Source: Chloroflexi bacterium UBA4736 (GTDB taxonomy: Bacteria; Chloroflexota; Dormibacteria; Dormibacterales; Dormibacteraceae). Taken from it: 41,062 nt of DNA. Shown here piece by piece: positions 16,858 through 25,219 of this stretch (the first letter of the stretch is position 1; every line of letters starts with the position of its first letter). The notes below the pieces were generated by a model. That model had not been told where the DNA came from. It saw only the letters and a program-made list of their open reading frames with translations, and searched no databases. The stretch lies in the NCBI GenBank assembly GCA_002404015.1, contig DHIW01000038.1:1-41062 (forward strand), read 5' to 3'. A program made the translations under genes and the position numbers.

Positions 16858-17284
16858 GCTGGGCGGGTCGTCGTCGGAGAACGACCGCCCGCTCCTGCAG
16901 AAGCTCGGCGTCAAGGCCGGCGCCCGTGTCAGCCTGGTTGCCTTCGACGACCCCTGGTTCCGAAAGCTGCTGAGCGAGGTGACAGACGACGTCTCGACGG
17001 AGCTGCGCCCCGACTCGGACCTGGTCTTCCACCTGGTCCGCCACGTCGCCGACCTCTTCGACCTCCCGGACCTGCGCGACGCCCTCAAGGACAACGGCGC
17101 CATCTGGGTGCTCCGCGAGAAGGGGCGGTCCCGGGTGGTCCTTGAGACGGACATCATCGACGCCGGGAAGGCAACCGGACTCGTAGACAACAAGATCGCC
17201 AGCTTCTCCGACACGCTCGCCGCCATGCGGCTCGTGATACCGCTCGCCGAACGGGGCGAGGCGCGCCGTCCAGTTCAGGGTTAG
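16841..17284 (+). CDS. DUF3052 family protein
   Basis: A 147-residue protein matching DUF3052, a family of small proteins from Actinobacteria and related phyla with no experimental function. The recognisable core runs from LLQKLGVKAGARVSLVAFDD through ALKDNGAIWVLREKG to the C-terminal DTLAAMRLVIPLAER. The ATG 16841 lies inside the small membrane-protein frame upstream. Its role is unknown. Confidence 0.85.
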   Translation: MARPRELGGSSSENDRPLLQKLGVKAGARVSLVAFDDPWFRKLLSEVTDDVSTELRPDSDLVFHLVRHVADLFDLPDLRDALKDNGAIWVLREKGRSRVVLETDIIDAGKATGLVDNKIASFSDTLAAMRLVIPLAERGEARRPVQG

Positions 17285-17348
17285 ACGAACAGCGATCCGC
17301 CCGCTTCAATAGTCGCGGGATCAACACTTAGAGGAGAGGGAGTTGCAG

Positions 17349-18878
17349 ATGAAGAGACTTGTGTTCGGCGTCCTTTTGGTGCTGGTCCTGAGCGCCTGCG
17401 GCGGCGGCAACAGCGGGTCGAGCGGGAGCAGCGCGACGGTCAAGACCGGGGGCACGCTGCGCGTCGCCCAGGAGAGCGAGATCGTGACGCTCGACCCCAA
17501 CAACTCGGGCCTGGTCGTTGAACGAGAGATCTACTCCAACATGTACGACTCGCTGGTCGCGATCGACCCCGGCCTGAAGTTCGTCCCGTCGCTGGCGACC
17601 GACTGGAAGTACAGCGACCCGACGACCCTCACCTTCACCCTGCGCAAGGGCGTCAAGTTCCAGGACGGCACCGACTTCAGCGCTGATGCGGTCAAGTTCA
17701 ACATCGACCGCTACCTGACCGACCCCAAGTCGCTGCGCAAGAGCGAGCTGGCCAGCGTGGACTCGGTCGAGGTCAAGGACCCCCAGACCGCGGTGTTCCA
17801 CCTGAAGAAGCCCGACGCCACGCTGCTGGCTCAGCTGGTGGACCGGGCTGGGATGATGCTCTCGCCGACCGCTGTCAAGGCCGGCGGCGCCGGCTTCACG
17901 GTCAGCCCGATCAACGCCGGGACCGGGCCCTTCCAGTTCGTCGAGTGGAAGCGCGACGACCACCTGACCCTGAAGAGGAACCCGAACTACTGGAAGCGGG
18001 ACAGCAGCGGCAAGCAGCTGCCCTACCTGGACCAGCTCACCTACAGGCCGATGATCAACCTCGACGCCATGCTGGCCGGGCTGAAGACCAACGACCTCGA
18101 CTTCGCGCGCGGCATCGCCGCCAAGGACGTGGAGGCGATCAAGGCGGACTCCTCGCTCGTCTACAAGGACGTCCCTGCGCTGGGCTTCCAGGGCTTCGAG
18201 GTCAACAGCGGCGCCGAGCCGTTCAACGACGCCGCCAAGCGCAAGGCGGTGGCGCTGGCGCTGGACCGCGCACAGTACCTGAAGAACGTGCAGTTCAACG
18301 TGGGGGTGGTGTCCCACGGCCCGATCCCGCCCAGCAGCTGGGCGGCTGATCCCAGCGAGAAGATCTACGACCAGGCGGACGCCGCCAAGGCCAAGTCAAC
18401 CGCCACCGGCTTCTCGTTCACGCTCAAGACGGGCAACACCCAGGACGCCATTCAGGGCGGCCAGCTGATCCAGGCCCAACTCGCCAAGGCCGGGATCACG
18501 GTCACTCTTTCGCCCGAGGACTTCGGCAAGCTGACCACGGAGACCCGCGCCCACCAGTTCCAGGCCGCGCTCTCCGGCTGGAGCGGCCGGATCGACCCCG
18601 ACGGGAACATGTTCGCCTGGTTCCACACCGGCGGCTCTTTCAACGACGGCCAGTACTCCAACGCGCAGGTCGACACCGACCTGGAGCAGGCCCGGGCGAC
18701 CACGGACCAGGCCAAGCGCAAGCAGCTGTACGACGACGCCCAGAAGGCGCTGGTCCAGGACGGCGCCTACATGTTCACCTACCACCCCACCGCGCAATGG
18801 ATCAGCAGCACCAAGGTCCACAACTTCACGCTGTTCCCCGACACCATCAACCGTTTCGGCGAGGTTTGGTTAGGCTGA
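17349..18878 (+). CDS. ABC transporter substrate-binding lipoprotein, family 5
   Basis: A 509-residue peptide/nickel-type (DppA/OppA) binding protein. The N-terminus is a lipoprotein signal with lipobox LSAC (Cys17), then a Gly/Ser linker. GGTLRVAQESEIVTLDPNN, the LTFTLRKGVKFQDGTDFSADAVKFN signature, and NPNYWKRD follow in the expected order. It should capture an oligopeptide or similar solute outside the membrane for the permeases encoded 0.2 kb downstream. ATG 17349 is preferred over TTG 17343 since GGGAG (17338-17342) lies six bases upstream. Confidence 0.95.
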   Translation: MKRLVFGVLLVLVLSACGGGNSGSSGSSATVKTGGTLRVAQESEIVTLDPNNSGLVVEREIYSNMYDSLVAIDPGLKFVPSLATDWKYSDPTTLTFTLRKGVKFQDGTDFSADAVKFNIDRYLTDPKSLRKSELASVDSVEVKDPQTAVFHLKKPDATLLAQLVDRAGMMLSPTAVKAGGAGFTVSPINAGTGPFQFVEWKRDDHLTLKRNPNYWKRDSSGKQLPYLDQLTYRPMINLDAMLAGLKTNDLDFARGIAAKDVEAIKADSSLVYKDVPALGFQGFEVNSGAEPFNDAAKRKAVALALDRAQYLKNVQFNVGVVSHGPIPPSSWAADPSEKIYDQADAAKAKSTATGFSFTLKTGNTQDAIQGGQLIQAQLAKAGITVTLSPEDFGKLTTETRAHQFQAALSGWSGRIDPDGNMFAWFHTGGSFNDGQYSNAQVDTDLEQARATTDQAKRKQLYDDAQKALVQDGAYMFTYHPTAQWISSTKVHNFTLFPDTINRFGEVWLG

Positions 18879-18883
18879 CGCCA

Positions 18884-18978
18884 CGTGGGGGAAACCGAGC
18901 GTTTCCCCCACGACGCCCCCTTCGGCTAAAGGCATGGGGGAAACCAGGCGTTTCCCCCATGACACCCCCTTCGGCTAC
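18884..18978 (+). repeat. Two tandem 49-bp hairpin repeats with a compensated stem
   Basis: Unit 1 has CGTGGGGGAAAC (18884-18895) pairing with GTTTCCCCCACG (18901-18912); unit 2 has CATGGGGGAAAC (18933-18944) pairing with GTTTCCCCCATG (18950-18961). Both have five-base loops and are followed by near-identical CCCCCTTCGGCTA. The second base pair is G-C in one copy and A-T in the other, so pairing is preserved despite base change. They lie between the binding-protein and permease genes, where such hairpins commonly stabilise the upstream message or reduce read-through. Confidence 0.8.
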
Positions 18979-19016
18979 TGCGGTGTTTTGCGGCGATTGG
19001 ATGAAACAACCCAAAC

Positions 19017-19040
19017 GCCCTGGCGGAGCCAGGGCTTCTT
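19017..19040 (+). terminator. Terminator-like hairpin after the binding-protein gene
   Basis: GCCCTGGC (19017-19024) and GCCAGGGC (19028-19035) form a perfect 8-bp GC-rich stem with a GGA loop, followed by TTCTT. This resembles a weak intrinsic terminator. It would lower expression of the permeases relative to the binding protein, a common need in ABC operons. Confidence 0.5.
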
Positions 19041-19062
19041 GCCACACTGGAGTTTAATTTAA

Positions 19063-20007
19063 GTGGGTCAGTACATCGTTCGGCGGGTTGCGCTCATGGT
19101 GCCCGTGGCTTTTCTGGTCAGCGTCGCCGTGTTCATGCTCATCCACCTGACCCCCGGCGACCCGGCCGTCATCATCCTGGGCGAGTCCTACACTCCGCAG
19201 GCGGCGGCCCAGATCCGCCAGCAGCTCGGGCTCGACAGGCCCCTTCCGGAGCAGTACCTGGTCTTCGCCAACCGGGTCGTCCATGGCGACCTGGGCCGCT
19301 CGCTGCGCACCAACCTGCCCGTCACGACGGCGATCGGGGAGCGGCTCCCGGCCACCCTGGAGCTCGGCCTGGCGGCCCTGATCTGGTCCGTGATCGTGGC
19401 CATCCCGCTGGGGACGCTGGCCGCCCTGCGCCGCGGCAAGGCGCTGGACGTGATCGCCTCGGCCTTCACGGTGGCCGGCGTCTCAGTGCCCAACTTCGTG
19501 CTCGGGATCGCGCTGATCCTGGTCCTGGGGCTCGCGTTCCGGCTGCTGCCGACCAGCGGCTACGCCGCCTTCAGCGTCGACCCCGGCCAGAACCTCCGGC
19601 GCCTGATCATGCCCGCACTGGCCCTGGGGACGGCCGGGGCGGCGATCAACATGCGCTTCACGCGCTCGTCGATGATCGACGTCCTGCGCCAGGACTACAT
19701 CCGGACCGCCCGGGCCAAGGGCGCCGACTGGCTGCGGGTCGTCAACCGGCACGCCCTCAAGAACGCGCTGATCCCGGTGGTGACCGTGGTCGGCCTCCAG
19801 GTCGGCGCCATCCTGGAGGGTGCGCTGGTGACCGAGACCGTGTTCAGCTGGCCCGGCGTCGGCAAGCTCGCGGTGGACTCGATCTTCTCCAAGGACTACA
19901 CGATCGTGCAGGGGATCGTCCTGCTCTCGGCCCTCTCCTACATGCTGGCCAACCTGGTGGTGGACCTCGTCTACGCCTACCTCGACCCCAGGATCACGTA
20001 CTCGTGA
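19063..20007 (+). CDS. Peptide-type ABC transporter permease, DppB-like
   Basis: A 314-residue inner-membrane permease with about six membrane segments. The N-terminal signature YIVRRVALMVPVAFLVS, the HLTPGDPA loop and the EAA-like loop YIRTARAKGADWLRVVNRHALKNALIPV, which contacts the ATPase, are all present. Start GTG 19063 has TGGAGT nine bases upstream. It forms a pair with the DppC-like gene 10 bases downstream. No ATPase gene is adjacent. Confidence 0.95.
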   Translation: MGQYIVRRVALMVPVAFLVSVAVFMLIHLTPGDPAVIILGESYTPQAAAQIRQQLGLDRPLPEQYLVFANRVVHGDLGRSLRTNLPVTTAIGERLPATLELGLAALIWSVIVAIPLGTLAALRRGKALDVIASAFTVAGVSVPNFVLGIALILVLGLAFRLLPTSGYAAFSVDPGQNLRRLIMPALALGTAGAAINMRFTRSSMIDVLRQDYIRTARAKGADWLRVVNRHALKNALIPVVTVVGLQVGAILEGALVTETVFSWPGVGKLAVDSIFSKDYTIVQGIVLLSALSYMLANLVVDLVYAYLDPRITYS

Positions 20008-20017
20008 CGTCCCCGAA

Positions 20018-20914
20018 GTGAGCACCGCGGCCGTCTACCAGGCGGACGACAGCGACGTCCTCTCGGTTGAGGATTACCGACCGGTCAGCTGGCGCCAGGC
20101 TCTGCGCAACCATCCCCGCGTCCTCGTCGCCGGGTCGGTTCTGCTGCTGTTGGCTCTCGTGGCCCTGCTGGCGCCGGTCATCTCGCCCCACAACCCGCTG
20201 GCGGTCAACCCCGACTTCTCGCGGCTGCCGCCCGGGCCGGGCCACTGGCTGGGAACCGACGAGTTGGGCCGCGACGAGCTCTCGCGGGCGCTGTGGGGAG
20301 GCCGCGTCTCCATCCCGGTCGCCTTCGTCGCGGTTGGCGTCGGCCTGGTCGTGGGCGGGCTGATCGGGGTGGCGGCCGGCTACCGGGGCGGGTCGACCGA
20401 CCTTCTGCTGATGCGGCTGGTGGACGCCATCCTGGCGTTTCCCGCGCTGATCCTCGCGATCGCACTGGTCGCCGCCCTGGGGCCCAAGCTCCAGAACGCG
20501 ATGATCGCCATCGGCATCGTGCAGATCCCGGTCTACGCCCGCCTCACGCGCGCCCAGGTGCTGCAGCTGAAATCGCTCGACTTCGTCACCGCGGCCCGAG
20601 CCCTGGGCGCCTCGCCTCTGCGGCTCATCTTCCGCCACCTGCTGCCGAACCTGCTCAACCCGCTGATCGTCCAGGTCTCGCTTTCGGCCGCCTTCGCGAT
20701 CCTGGCCGAGGCGACCCTCGCGTACCTCGGGCTCTCGGTGCCGCCGCCCACCCCCGACTGGGGCTCCATGATCGAAGCCGGCCAGCGTTTCCTGGTAAAC
20801 GGCAACTGGTGGCTCACAGTGGCTCCCGGCGCGGCGATCTGCCTGGCGGTTTTCGGCTTCAACTGGCTGGGCGATGCGCTGCGGGACGCTCTCGACCCCC
20901 GGACCAGGGGATGA
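20018..20914 (+). CDS. Peptide-type ABC transporter permease, DppC-like
   Basis: A 298-residue permease with a hydrophilic N-terminus, then HWLGTDELGRDELSRALWGGRVS, the family signature, and the EAA loop FVTAARALGASPLRLIFRHLLPN. It pairs with the DppB-like protein to form the membrane channel. Start GTG 20018 follows the previous stop by 10 bases. Its TGA overlaps the ATG of the acetyltransferase gene (ATGA) instead of an ATPase gene, so the transporter must borrow ATPases from elsewhere or the operon was rearranged. Confidence 0.94.
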   Translation: MSTAAVYQADDSDVLSVEDYRPVSWRQALRNHPRVLVAGSVLLLLALVALLAPVISPHNPLAVNPDFSRLPPGPGHWLGTDELGRDELSRALWGGRVSIPVAFVAVGVGLVVGGLIGVAAGYRGGSTDLLLMRLVDAILAFPALILAIALVAALGPKLQNAMIAIGIVQIPVYARLTRAQVLQLKSLDFVTAARALGASPLRLIFRHLLPNLLNPLIVQVSLSAAFAILAEATLAYLGLSVPPPTPDWGSMIEAGQRFLVNGNWWLTVAPGAAICLAVFGFNWLGDALRDALDPRTRG

Positions 20915-21390
20915 GCCTCAACATCCGCGCTGCCACCGCCGCCGACGTGGCCGTCGTGGCCGACCTGATCCGCCAGCTGGCGGATTTCGAGAAGCTCTCC
21001 CACGAGGTGGTCCTTACGGAGGAGGGCCTGGCCCGCTGGATGTTCGGCGATCACGCCTACTGCGAGGCCGTCATCGCCGAGGAAGCCGGCGAGGCGGTCG
21101 GGTTCGCGCTGTTCTTTCACACGTTCTCGACCTTCCTGGGCCGGCCGGGACTGTACCTCGAGGACCTCTTCGTCCGGCCCGAGCATCGGGGCTCCGGGTT
21201 GGGTAAAGCACTGCTGCGTCACCTGGCTCGGCTGGCGGTGGACCGGGGCTGCGGGCGCTTCGAATGGGCGGTGCTGGACTGGAACGAGAGCGCGATCCGC
21301 TTCTACGAATCGCTGGGCGCGCGGCCGAACGCGGGCTGGACCGTGTACCGGCTGGCGGGGGACGCCCTGAGCTCCCTGGCCGACTCGTGA
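20911..21390 (+). CDS. GNAT acetyltransferase, diamine/thialysine type
   Basis: A 159-residue GNAT enzyme. GLYLEDLFVRPEHRGSGLGKALL holds the acetyl-CoA pyrophosphate-binding motif (RxxGxG/A), and WAVLDWNESAIRFYESLGA is motif B. The LYLEDLFVRPEHRG phrase is typical of spermidine/thialysine N-acetyltransferases, so a small amine is a plausible substrate. Start ATG overlaps the DppC stop, which suggests the substrate could be imported by that transporter; this is inference. Confidence 0.88.
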   Translation: MSLNIRAATAADVAVVADLIRQLADFEKLSHEVVLTEEGLARWMFGDHAYCEAVIAEEAGEAVGFALFFHTFSTFLGRPGLYLEDLFVRPEHRGSGLGKALLRHLARLAVDRGCGRFEWAVLDWNESAIRFYESLGARPNAGWTVYRLAGDALSSLADS

Positions 21391-21406
21391 GGCTGGGCGG
21401 CCTCGA

Positions 21407-21412
21407 TACCAT
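21407..21412 (+). promoter_or_regulatory. -10 element before a small gene
   Basis: TACCAT lies eight bases before GTG 21421, with no Shine-Dalgarno sequence in between, again matching a leaderless arrangement. No clear -35 is seen. Confidence 0.3.
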
Positions 21413-21420
21413 TAGCTGTC

Positions 21421-21705
21421 GTGCAGGTCCTGGGGCCCAAGGGCCCTGTCCCGTTCGGCGGGCTCGACATCCTGGCTTGGGCCCGGGAGCAGCTCGAGCT
21501 GGCCGGCCAGATCGTCGACAACCCAGGGGGCGGCCTGCTGTTCGCCACCCAGACCGTCGGCCAGGTCAAGTCGGCCCTCAACGAGGCCGACGAGGACCGC
21601 TGGCGGCCGGTCGTGGAAGCCCTCGAACGCAGCGAGGATGCGATGGTGCGGCGCGACTTCCAGCGGGCCCGGGACCTGCTGGCCGACGCGGCTTCTAACC
21701 TTTAG
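21421..21705 (+). CDS. Small hypothetical protein, 94 residues
   Basis: A soluble, helix-rich protein beginning VQVLGPKGPVPFGGLDILAWAREQLELAGQ and ending RARDLLADAASNL. No family is recognised. It is probably genuine because it fills the gap between two well-supported genes, has amphipathic helices and a plausible -10 just upstream. Its stop is five bases from the convergent oxidoreductase stop. Confidence 0.55.
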   Translation: MQVLGPKGPVPFGGLDILAWAREQLELAGQIVDNPGGGLLFATQTVGQVKSALNEADEDRWRPVVEALERSEDAMVRRDFQRARDLLADAASNL

Positions 21706-21709
21706 AGCC

Positions 21710-22651
21710 TCAACCCCGAGCCGCTTCCAAGGTGGCCTCAAAGCCGGCCGCGCCCTCGTGTCCGGAGAACGGCCCCGGCCCGACCACGGTGGCGCCCGCG
21801 TCCCGGTAGCGGCGGACCGCCTCGCGGATGGCGTTCGCGTCGCCGATGCCGGCCAGCTCGTCGACCATGGCGTCGCTGATCTCGCCTCGCTCCAGCTCGG
21901 CGGCAAACCCGCTGGCGTCCATCATCTTCCGGTAGAACGGCAGGCTGGCGTACATCTGGACGCTGCGGCGGAAGACGTCGCGACCCCCGGCCGGGTTGCT
22001 GGTCAGGCTGGCCGGGACGGAGGCCACGATGGCGAAGCCCTCGAGTGACTTGCCGGCCTTCTCGCGGCCGGCCTTGACCCTGGGTACGACCTCCTTCTCG
22101 ACATAGGCAGGCGAGCACATCCAGAGCACCACGCCGTCGGCCTTTTCACCCGCCAGCTCCAGCATCCTGGGGTTGAGCGCCGAGATCATGATCGGCATGT
22201 CCTCGCGGCGGGGAGTGGTGTAGTTCGCCCGGGCGGTGAAGAACTTGCCTTCGACGCTCGCCGACCCGGAGCGGATCAGCGAGGTGACGATCTCCAGGTA
22301 TTCAGCCATCGCCTCGACCGGCCGTTCCAGCTTCAGGCCCCACATGCCTTCGACCGTGGCCCGGTGGCTGACCCCAATGCCGAGCCGGAAGCGGCCGCCC
22401 GAGAGCTCGTCGAGCGTGGCCGCCATCTGCGCCATCGCGGTCGGGTGGCGTGTGTAGATGGGTAGGACGCCGGTTCCCAGGCCAACCCTGGTGGTGGCGA
22501 CCGCGTACGCGCTCATGACGACGGTCGTGTCGCGGGTGTACGGCAGCTGGCTCTGCCAGACCTCGTCGTAGCCCAGCTTCTCGGCCAGCTGGACGCGCTT
22601 GACCGCCTCGTCGAGCGAGCGGCCAACGTCGATGAACAGCGCCAAAGCCAT
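21710..22651 (-). CDS. LLM-class F420-dependent oxidoreductase
   Basis: A 313-residue luciferase-like monooxygenase-fold protein. The N-terminal ALFIDVGRSLDEAVKRVQLAEKLGYDEVW, GLGTGVLPIYTRHPTAMAQMAATLDELSGGRFRLGIGVSH and PIMISALNPRMLELAGEKADGVVLW are the hallmarks of the F420-dependent branch common in Actinobacteria and Chloroflexota. It should transfer hydride between F420 and an unknown substrate. A TAGACT element (22666-22661) lies nine bases before the ATG. Confidence 0.92.
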   Translation of the reverse strand: MALALFIDVGRSLDEAVKRVQLAEKLGYDEVWQSQLPYTRDTTVVMSAYAVATTRVGLGTGVLPIYTRHPTAMAQMAATLDELSGGRFRLGIGVSHRATVEGMWGLKLERPVEAMAEYLEIVTSLIRSGSASVEGKFFTARANYTTPRREDMPIMISALNPRMLELAGEKADGVVLWMCSPAYVEKEVVPRVKAGREKAGKSLEGFAIVASVPASLTSNPAGGRDVFRRSVQMYASLPFYRKMMDASGFAAELERGEISDAMVDELAGIGDANAIREAVRRYRDAGATVVGPGPFSGHEGAAGFEATLEAARG

Positions 22652-22793
22652 CGCGACCCAAGTCTAGGGGCGCACATGATCGAACCACGTCCGGGGATGG
22701 CCGCCGTGGTCGCGACCTGCTGCCTTAGGAGTTCCTCGGACCGCTTGATCCCGGACCAGCCTGAGGCCCCAGGATCTGCGTCGGTCCGGCTCC

Positions 22794-23948
22794 TCAGCTG
22801 ACCGCGGGCGCCCGGGACTCCTGGATCAGGATGTCGCGGACGGCCTGCAGCCAGCGCGGGTCGCCGTTGACATGGTCCTGCCAGAGCCAGTACTCGGCGC
22901 CCCAGAGCAGGACGGTCGAATAGCCGGCCTCCTTGAGGCCGGTGAACGTCGGCTTGATGTTCTGGGGCCCGAAGCTTTTGGGTGCGGTGTAGGAGACCTT
23001 GTCGGCTTCCCAGGGCTCAGCCTGGGCCTCGGTCGCCCAGGCCCGCACGCCCTGCCGTTGGGCGTTCAACCGCCAGCGCGCGACATGCTGGTCCCAGTCG
23101 TCGTTGGCCGTGCTGACAGTGTCCCGGCCGAGGAAGCGGTAGCCGATGCGCGTGTACACGTCCATGCCCAGGATGTCGCCGGGACCCAGGACCGAGAGCG
23201 AGTCCGTCTCGGCCGTGTCCACCTCGAATCCCAGCATCTGGCGCAGGTCGAAGCCCTGGCGGCTCGAGGCGGCGTCCAGGCCGCGGTTGAAATGGCTGAA
23301 GACGGTGACGATCACCGGCTTCGGATCCAGGGCCTTCACGGCGTTGATCTCCTGGCTGACGAACGCCTGGCCCAGCCACCACTTCTGGGGACCGGCCCGA
23401 TTGAAGGGCTCGTTCTCGACCTGCCAGGCCACCAGCTGGGGGTTCGAGCGATAGCGCGCGACCACGTCTTCGACGAACACGAGGGCCGCCGATCGCAGGT
23501 CGGGATCGATGGTGATGTCGCTGCCGTCGGCGGCGCCGGCCGCCGGCTGGAGGGCGTCTGGGACGTAGAACTCGGGCCAGCCGAGCGACTTCATTCCGAC
23601 CGTGAGCACCACCGGCTGGCCGGCCTTGGCGGACTCGGCCATCATCCAGTCCAGCTGCGCGTAGCCGGTGTCGTCCACCTCGTTCCAGTAGGCGGGCAGC
23701 CGGATGACCTTGAAATGCATGCCCAGCAGCTCGGTGTAGGCGGCCTGCCAGTCCAGCCCCAGGTAGGCCGCCTTGCGGGGGCTGAAGCTGGTGCCGACCT
23801 GGACCGGGCCGTACACCACGTTGGCCTTCGCCCGCTTATTGGCCATCAGCTGGGCGCCCCCGGCGGCCACGGAGACGATCACCACGACGCACGCCAGAAG
23901 CTTGAGCTGGGACGTGAGGGACCTGGGTCTCCGGGCCATGGAGGTCAT
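22794..23948 (-). CDS. Membrane-anchored glycosidase-like TIM-barrel protein
   Basis: About 384 residues. An N-terminal hydrophobic segment (LKLLACVVVIVSVAAGGAQL) anchors or exports the protein. The body resembles clan A glycoside hydrolases: VIRLPAYWNEVD on an early strand, WQVENEPFN, which matches the NE(P) acid/base motif, and WATEAQAEPW, where a Glu could be the nucleophile. Substrate unknown. ATG 23948 is chosen from two close ATGs (23948, 23939). It is divergent from the glycosyltransferase-like genes, which fits a cell-envelope polysaccharide locus. Confidence 0.75.
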   Translation of the reverse strand: MTSMARRPRSLTSQLKLLACVVVIVSVAAGGAQLMANKRAKANVVYGPVQVGTSFSPRKAAYLGLDWQAAYTELLGMHFKVIRLPAYWNEVDDTGYAQLDWMMAESAKAGQPVVLTVGMKSLGWPEFYVPDALQPAAGAADGSDITIDPDLRSAALVFVEDVVARYRSNPQLVAWQVENEPFNRAGPQKWWLGQAFVSQEINAVKALDPKPVIVTVFSHFNRGLDAASSRQGFDLRQMLGFEVDTAETDSLSVLGPGDILGMDVYTRIGYRFLGRDTVSTANDDWDQHVARWRLNAQRQGVRAWATEAQAEPWEADKVSYTAPKSFGPQNIKPTFTGLKEAGYSTVLLWGAEYWLWQDHVNGDPRWLQAVRDILIQESRAPAVS

Positions 23949-24078
23949 TTGGAACCGCCCCGCACGTTGGCGCCAGGCCACAACCCCTCGCGTGGCGGAG
24001 TGGTAAAGACTTGCCGCTTTTCAGCGACCTTACGAGGCCAGTCGCTCCGGGGCCATGGTTCCTACCTGATACCGCCGC

Positions 24079-24084
24079 TATACT
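24079..24084 (+). promoter_or_regulatory. -10 element for the membrane glycosyltransferase pair
   Basis: TATACT lies 17 bases before TTG 24101. The -35 position is weak (TGGTTC). It is the only promoter-like sequence in the divergent gap. Confidence 0.4.
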
Positions 24085-24100
24085 GTAATGGCCCGCCACC

Positions 24101-25219
24101 TTGCAGATCGTCAGCCGTGACAAACATCTGGCCACACCCCGGGCGGTGACCCGGGCCGCCGGCGAAAGTCCCGCGGCTACCGCCGCCGCCGCCCTGCGGC
24201 TGGCCTGGCTGCCCTTCCTGACCTCGCGGCTGGCGCTGTTCGCGGTGGCCTGGGCGGTCAATGTCCGGTTCCCGTACGGGCGCCCCAACGACCCCCTCGT
24301 CTTCGAGCCGGCCTGGCGGGCCTGGCTGGCCTGGGACGGCCTCCACTACCTCCGCCTGGCCAACATCGGCTACCCGCACTGGGCCAGCCAACCGGAGAGT
24401 GGTTACCTCCCGCTGCTGCCCCTCCTCATCCACCTGCTGGGGGGGTCGGCGGCGGCGGCGCTCGTCCTCGCCGTCGCCGGCGGGCTGGCGGGGCTGGGCG
24501 TCCTGACCGGTCTCACACGGGCGGTCTTCGACGAGCGGGTGGCGCGCCGTACGGCCTGGGTGGCTGCCTGGTGGCCTCTCGGTTTCGTCTGGACGGCGGT
24601 GTACACGGAGGGGCTGTTCCTGGCGCTGGCGGCCGGTGCGCTGTGGGCCGCCTGGCGGGGCCGGGCGCTGCTGGCCGGAGGGCTCGCCTTCCTCGCCTCG
24701 CTCCTGCGCCTGACCGGCGCCGGCCTCGTGTTGCCGCTGCTCGCCTTGCTCCCGGCAGGCAGGGCCCGGCTGGCGGCGCTGACGCCGGTCGCGGGCATCC
24801 TGTCGTTCTGCGTCTACCAGTGGTACGTCACCGGCGACCCACTTGCTTTCGTGCACGCACAGGTGGCGGGTCGCCCGCATCTCCATCCGCTGCAGCCACT
24901 CCAGACGCTCCAGAACCCGGCGGCGGGCGGTGGCTGGGAGCTCCTGGTCGGCTTGCCGGCCCTGGTCCTGGTCGTCGCACTGATCGTGGTGCTGGTCCGC
25001 GAACCGCGGTGGCGCGCCGCCTCTCTGGCCGTTGTGGCCGGGTTCCTGGGCCCCGTCTTCGCGGCCGGCACGCTTTTCTCTTTCGCCCGCTATGCGATGG
25101 TCGCCTTCCCGCTCTTCTGGGCGCTGCAACGGGCCCCCACGCGCTTCTTGGTCGCCGCGGGCGTGCCGGCCGCGCTGATCGTGACGGCCCTCGCCGGCAA
25201 CGGCCGGTTGACGCCCTAG
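24101..25219 (+). CDS. PIG-V-like mannosyltransferase family membrane protein
   Basis: A 372-residue protein with about eight to ten membrane segments. The first lumen-type loop contains AWDGLHYLRLANIGYP followed by YLPLLPLL, and TEGLFLALAAGALWAAWRG lies in a later helix; both are typical of PIG-V/GPI-mannosyltransferase-like GT-C enzymes, which use polyprenyl-phosphate sugars. In bacteria these probably modify envelope glycans. TTG 24101 is the likely start, although GTG 24143 is also possible. Its TAG is immediately followed by the ATG of the next gene. Confidence 0.75.
   Translation: MQIVSRDKHLATPRAVTRAAGESPAATAAAALRLAWLPFLTSRLALFAVAWAVNVRFPYGRPNDPLVFEPAWRAWLAWDGLHYLRLANIGYPHWASQPESGYLPLLPLLIHLLGGSAAAALVLAVAGGLAGLGVLTGLTRAVFDERVARRTAWVAAWWPLGFVWTAVYTEGLFLALAAGALWAAWRGRALLAGGLAFLASLLRLTGAGLVLPLLALLPAGRARLAALTPVAGILSFCVYQWYVTGDPLAFVHAQVAGRPHLHPLQPLQTLQNPAAGGGWELLVGLPALVLVVALIVVLVREPRWRAASLAVVAGFLGPVFAAGTLFSFARYAMVAFPLFWALQRAPTRFLVAAGVPAALIVTALAGNGRLTP

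Noticed and set aside
18884..18978. CRISPR array
   Set aside because: There are only two units, no unique spacers and no cas genes; the units are hairpin repeats.
22800..24149. Plus-strand open frame opposite the glycosidase-like gene
   Set aside because: Arg/Gly/His-rich shadow frame without domains; the minus-strand protein has a signal anchor and motif Glu residues.
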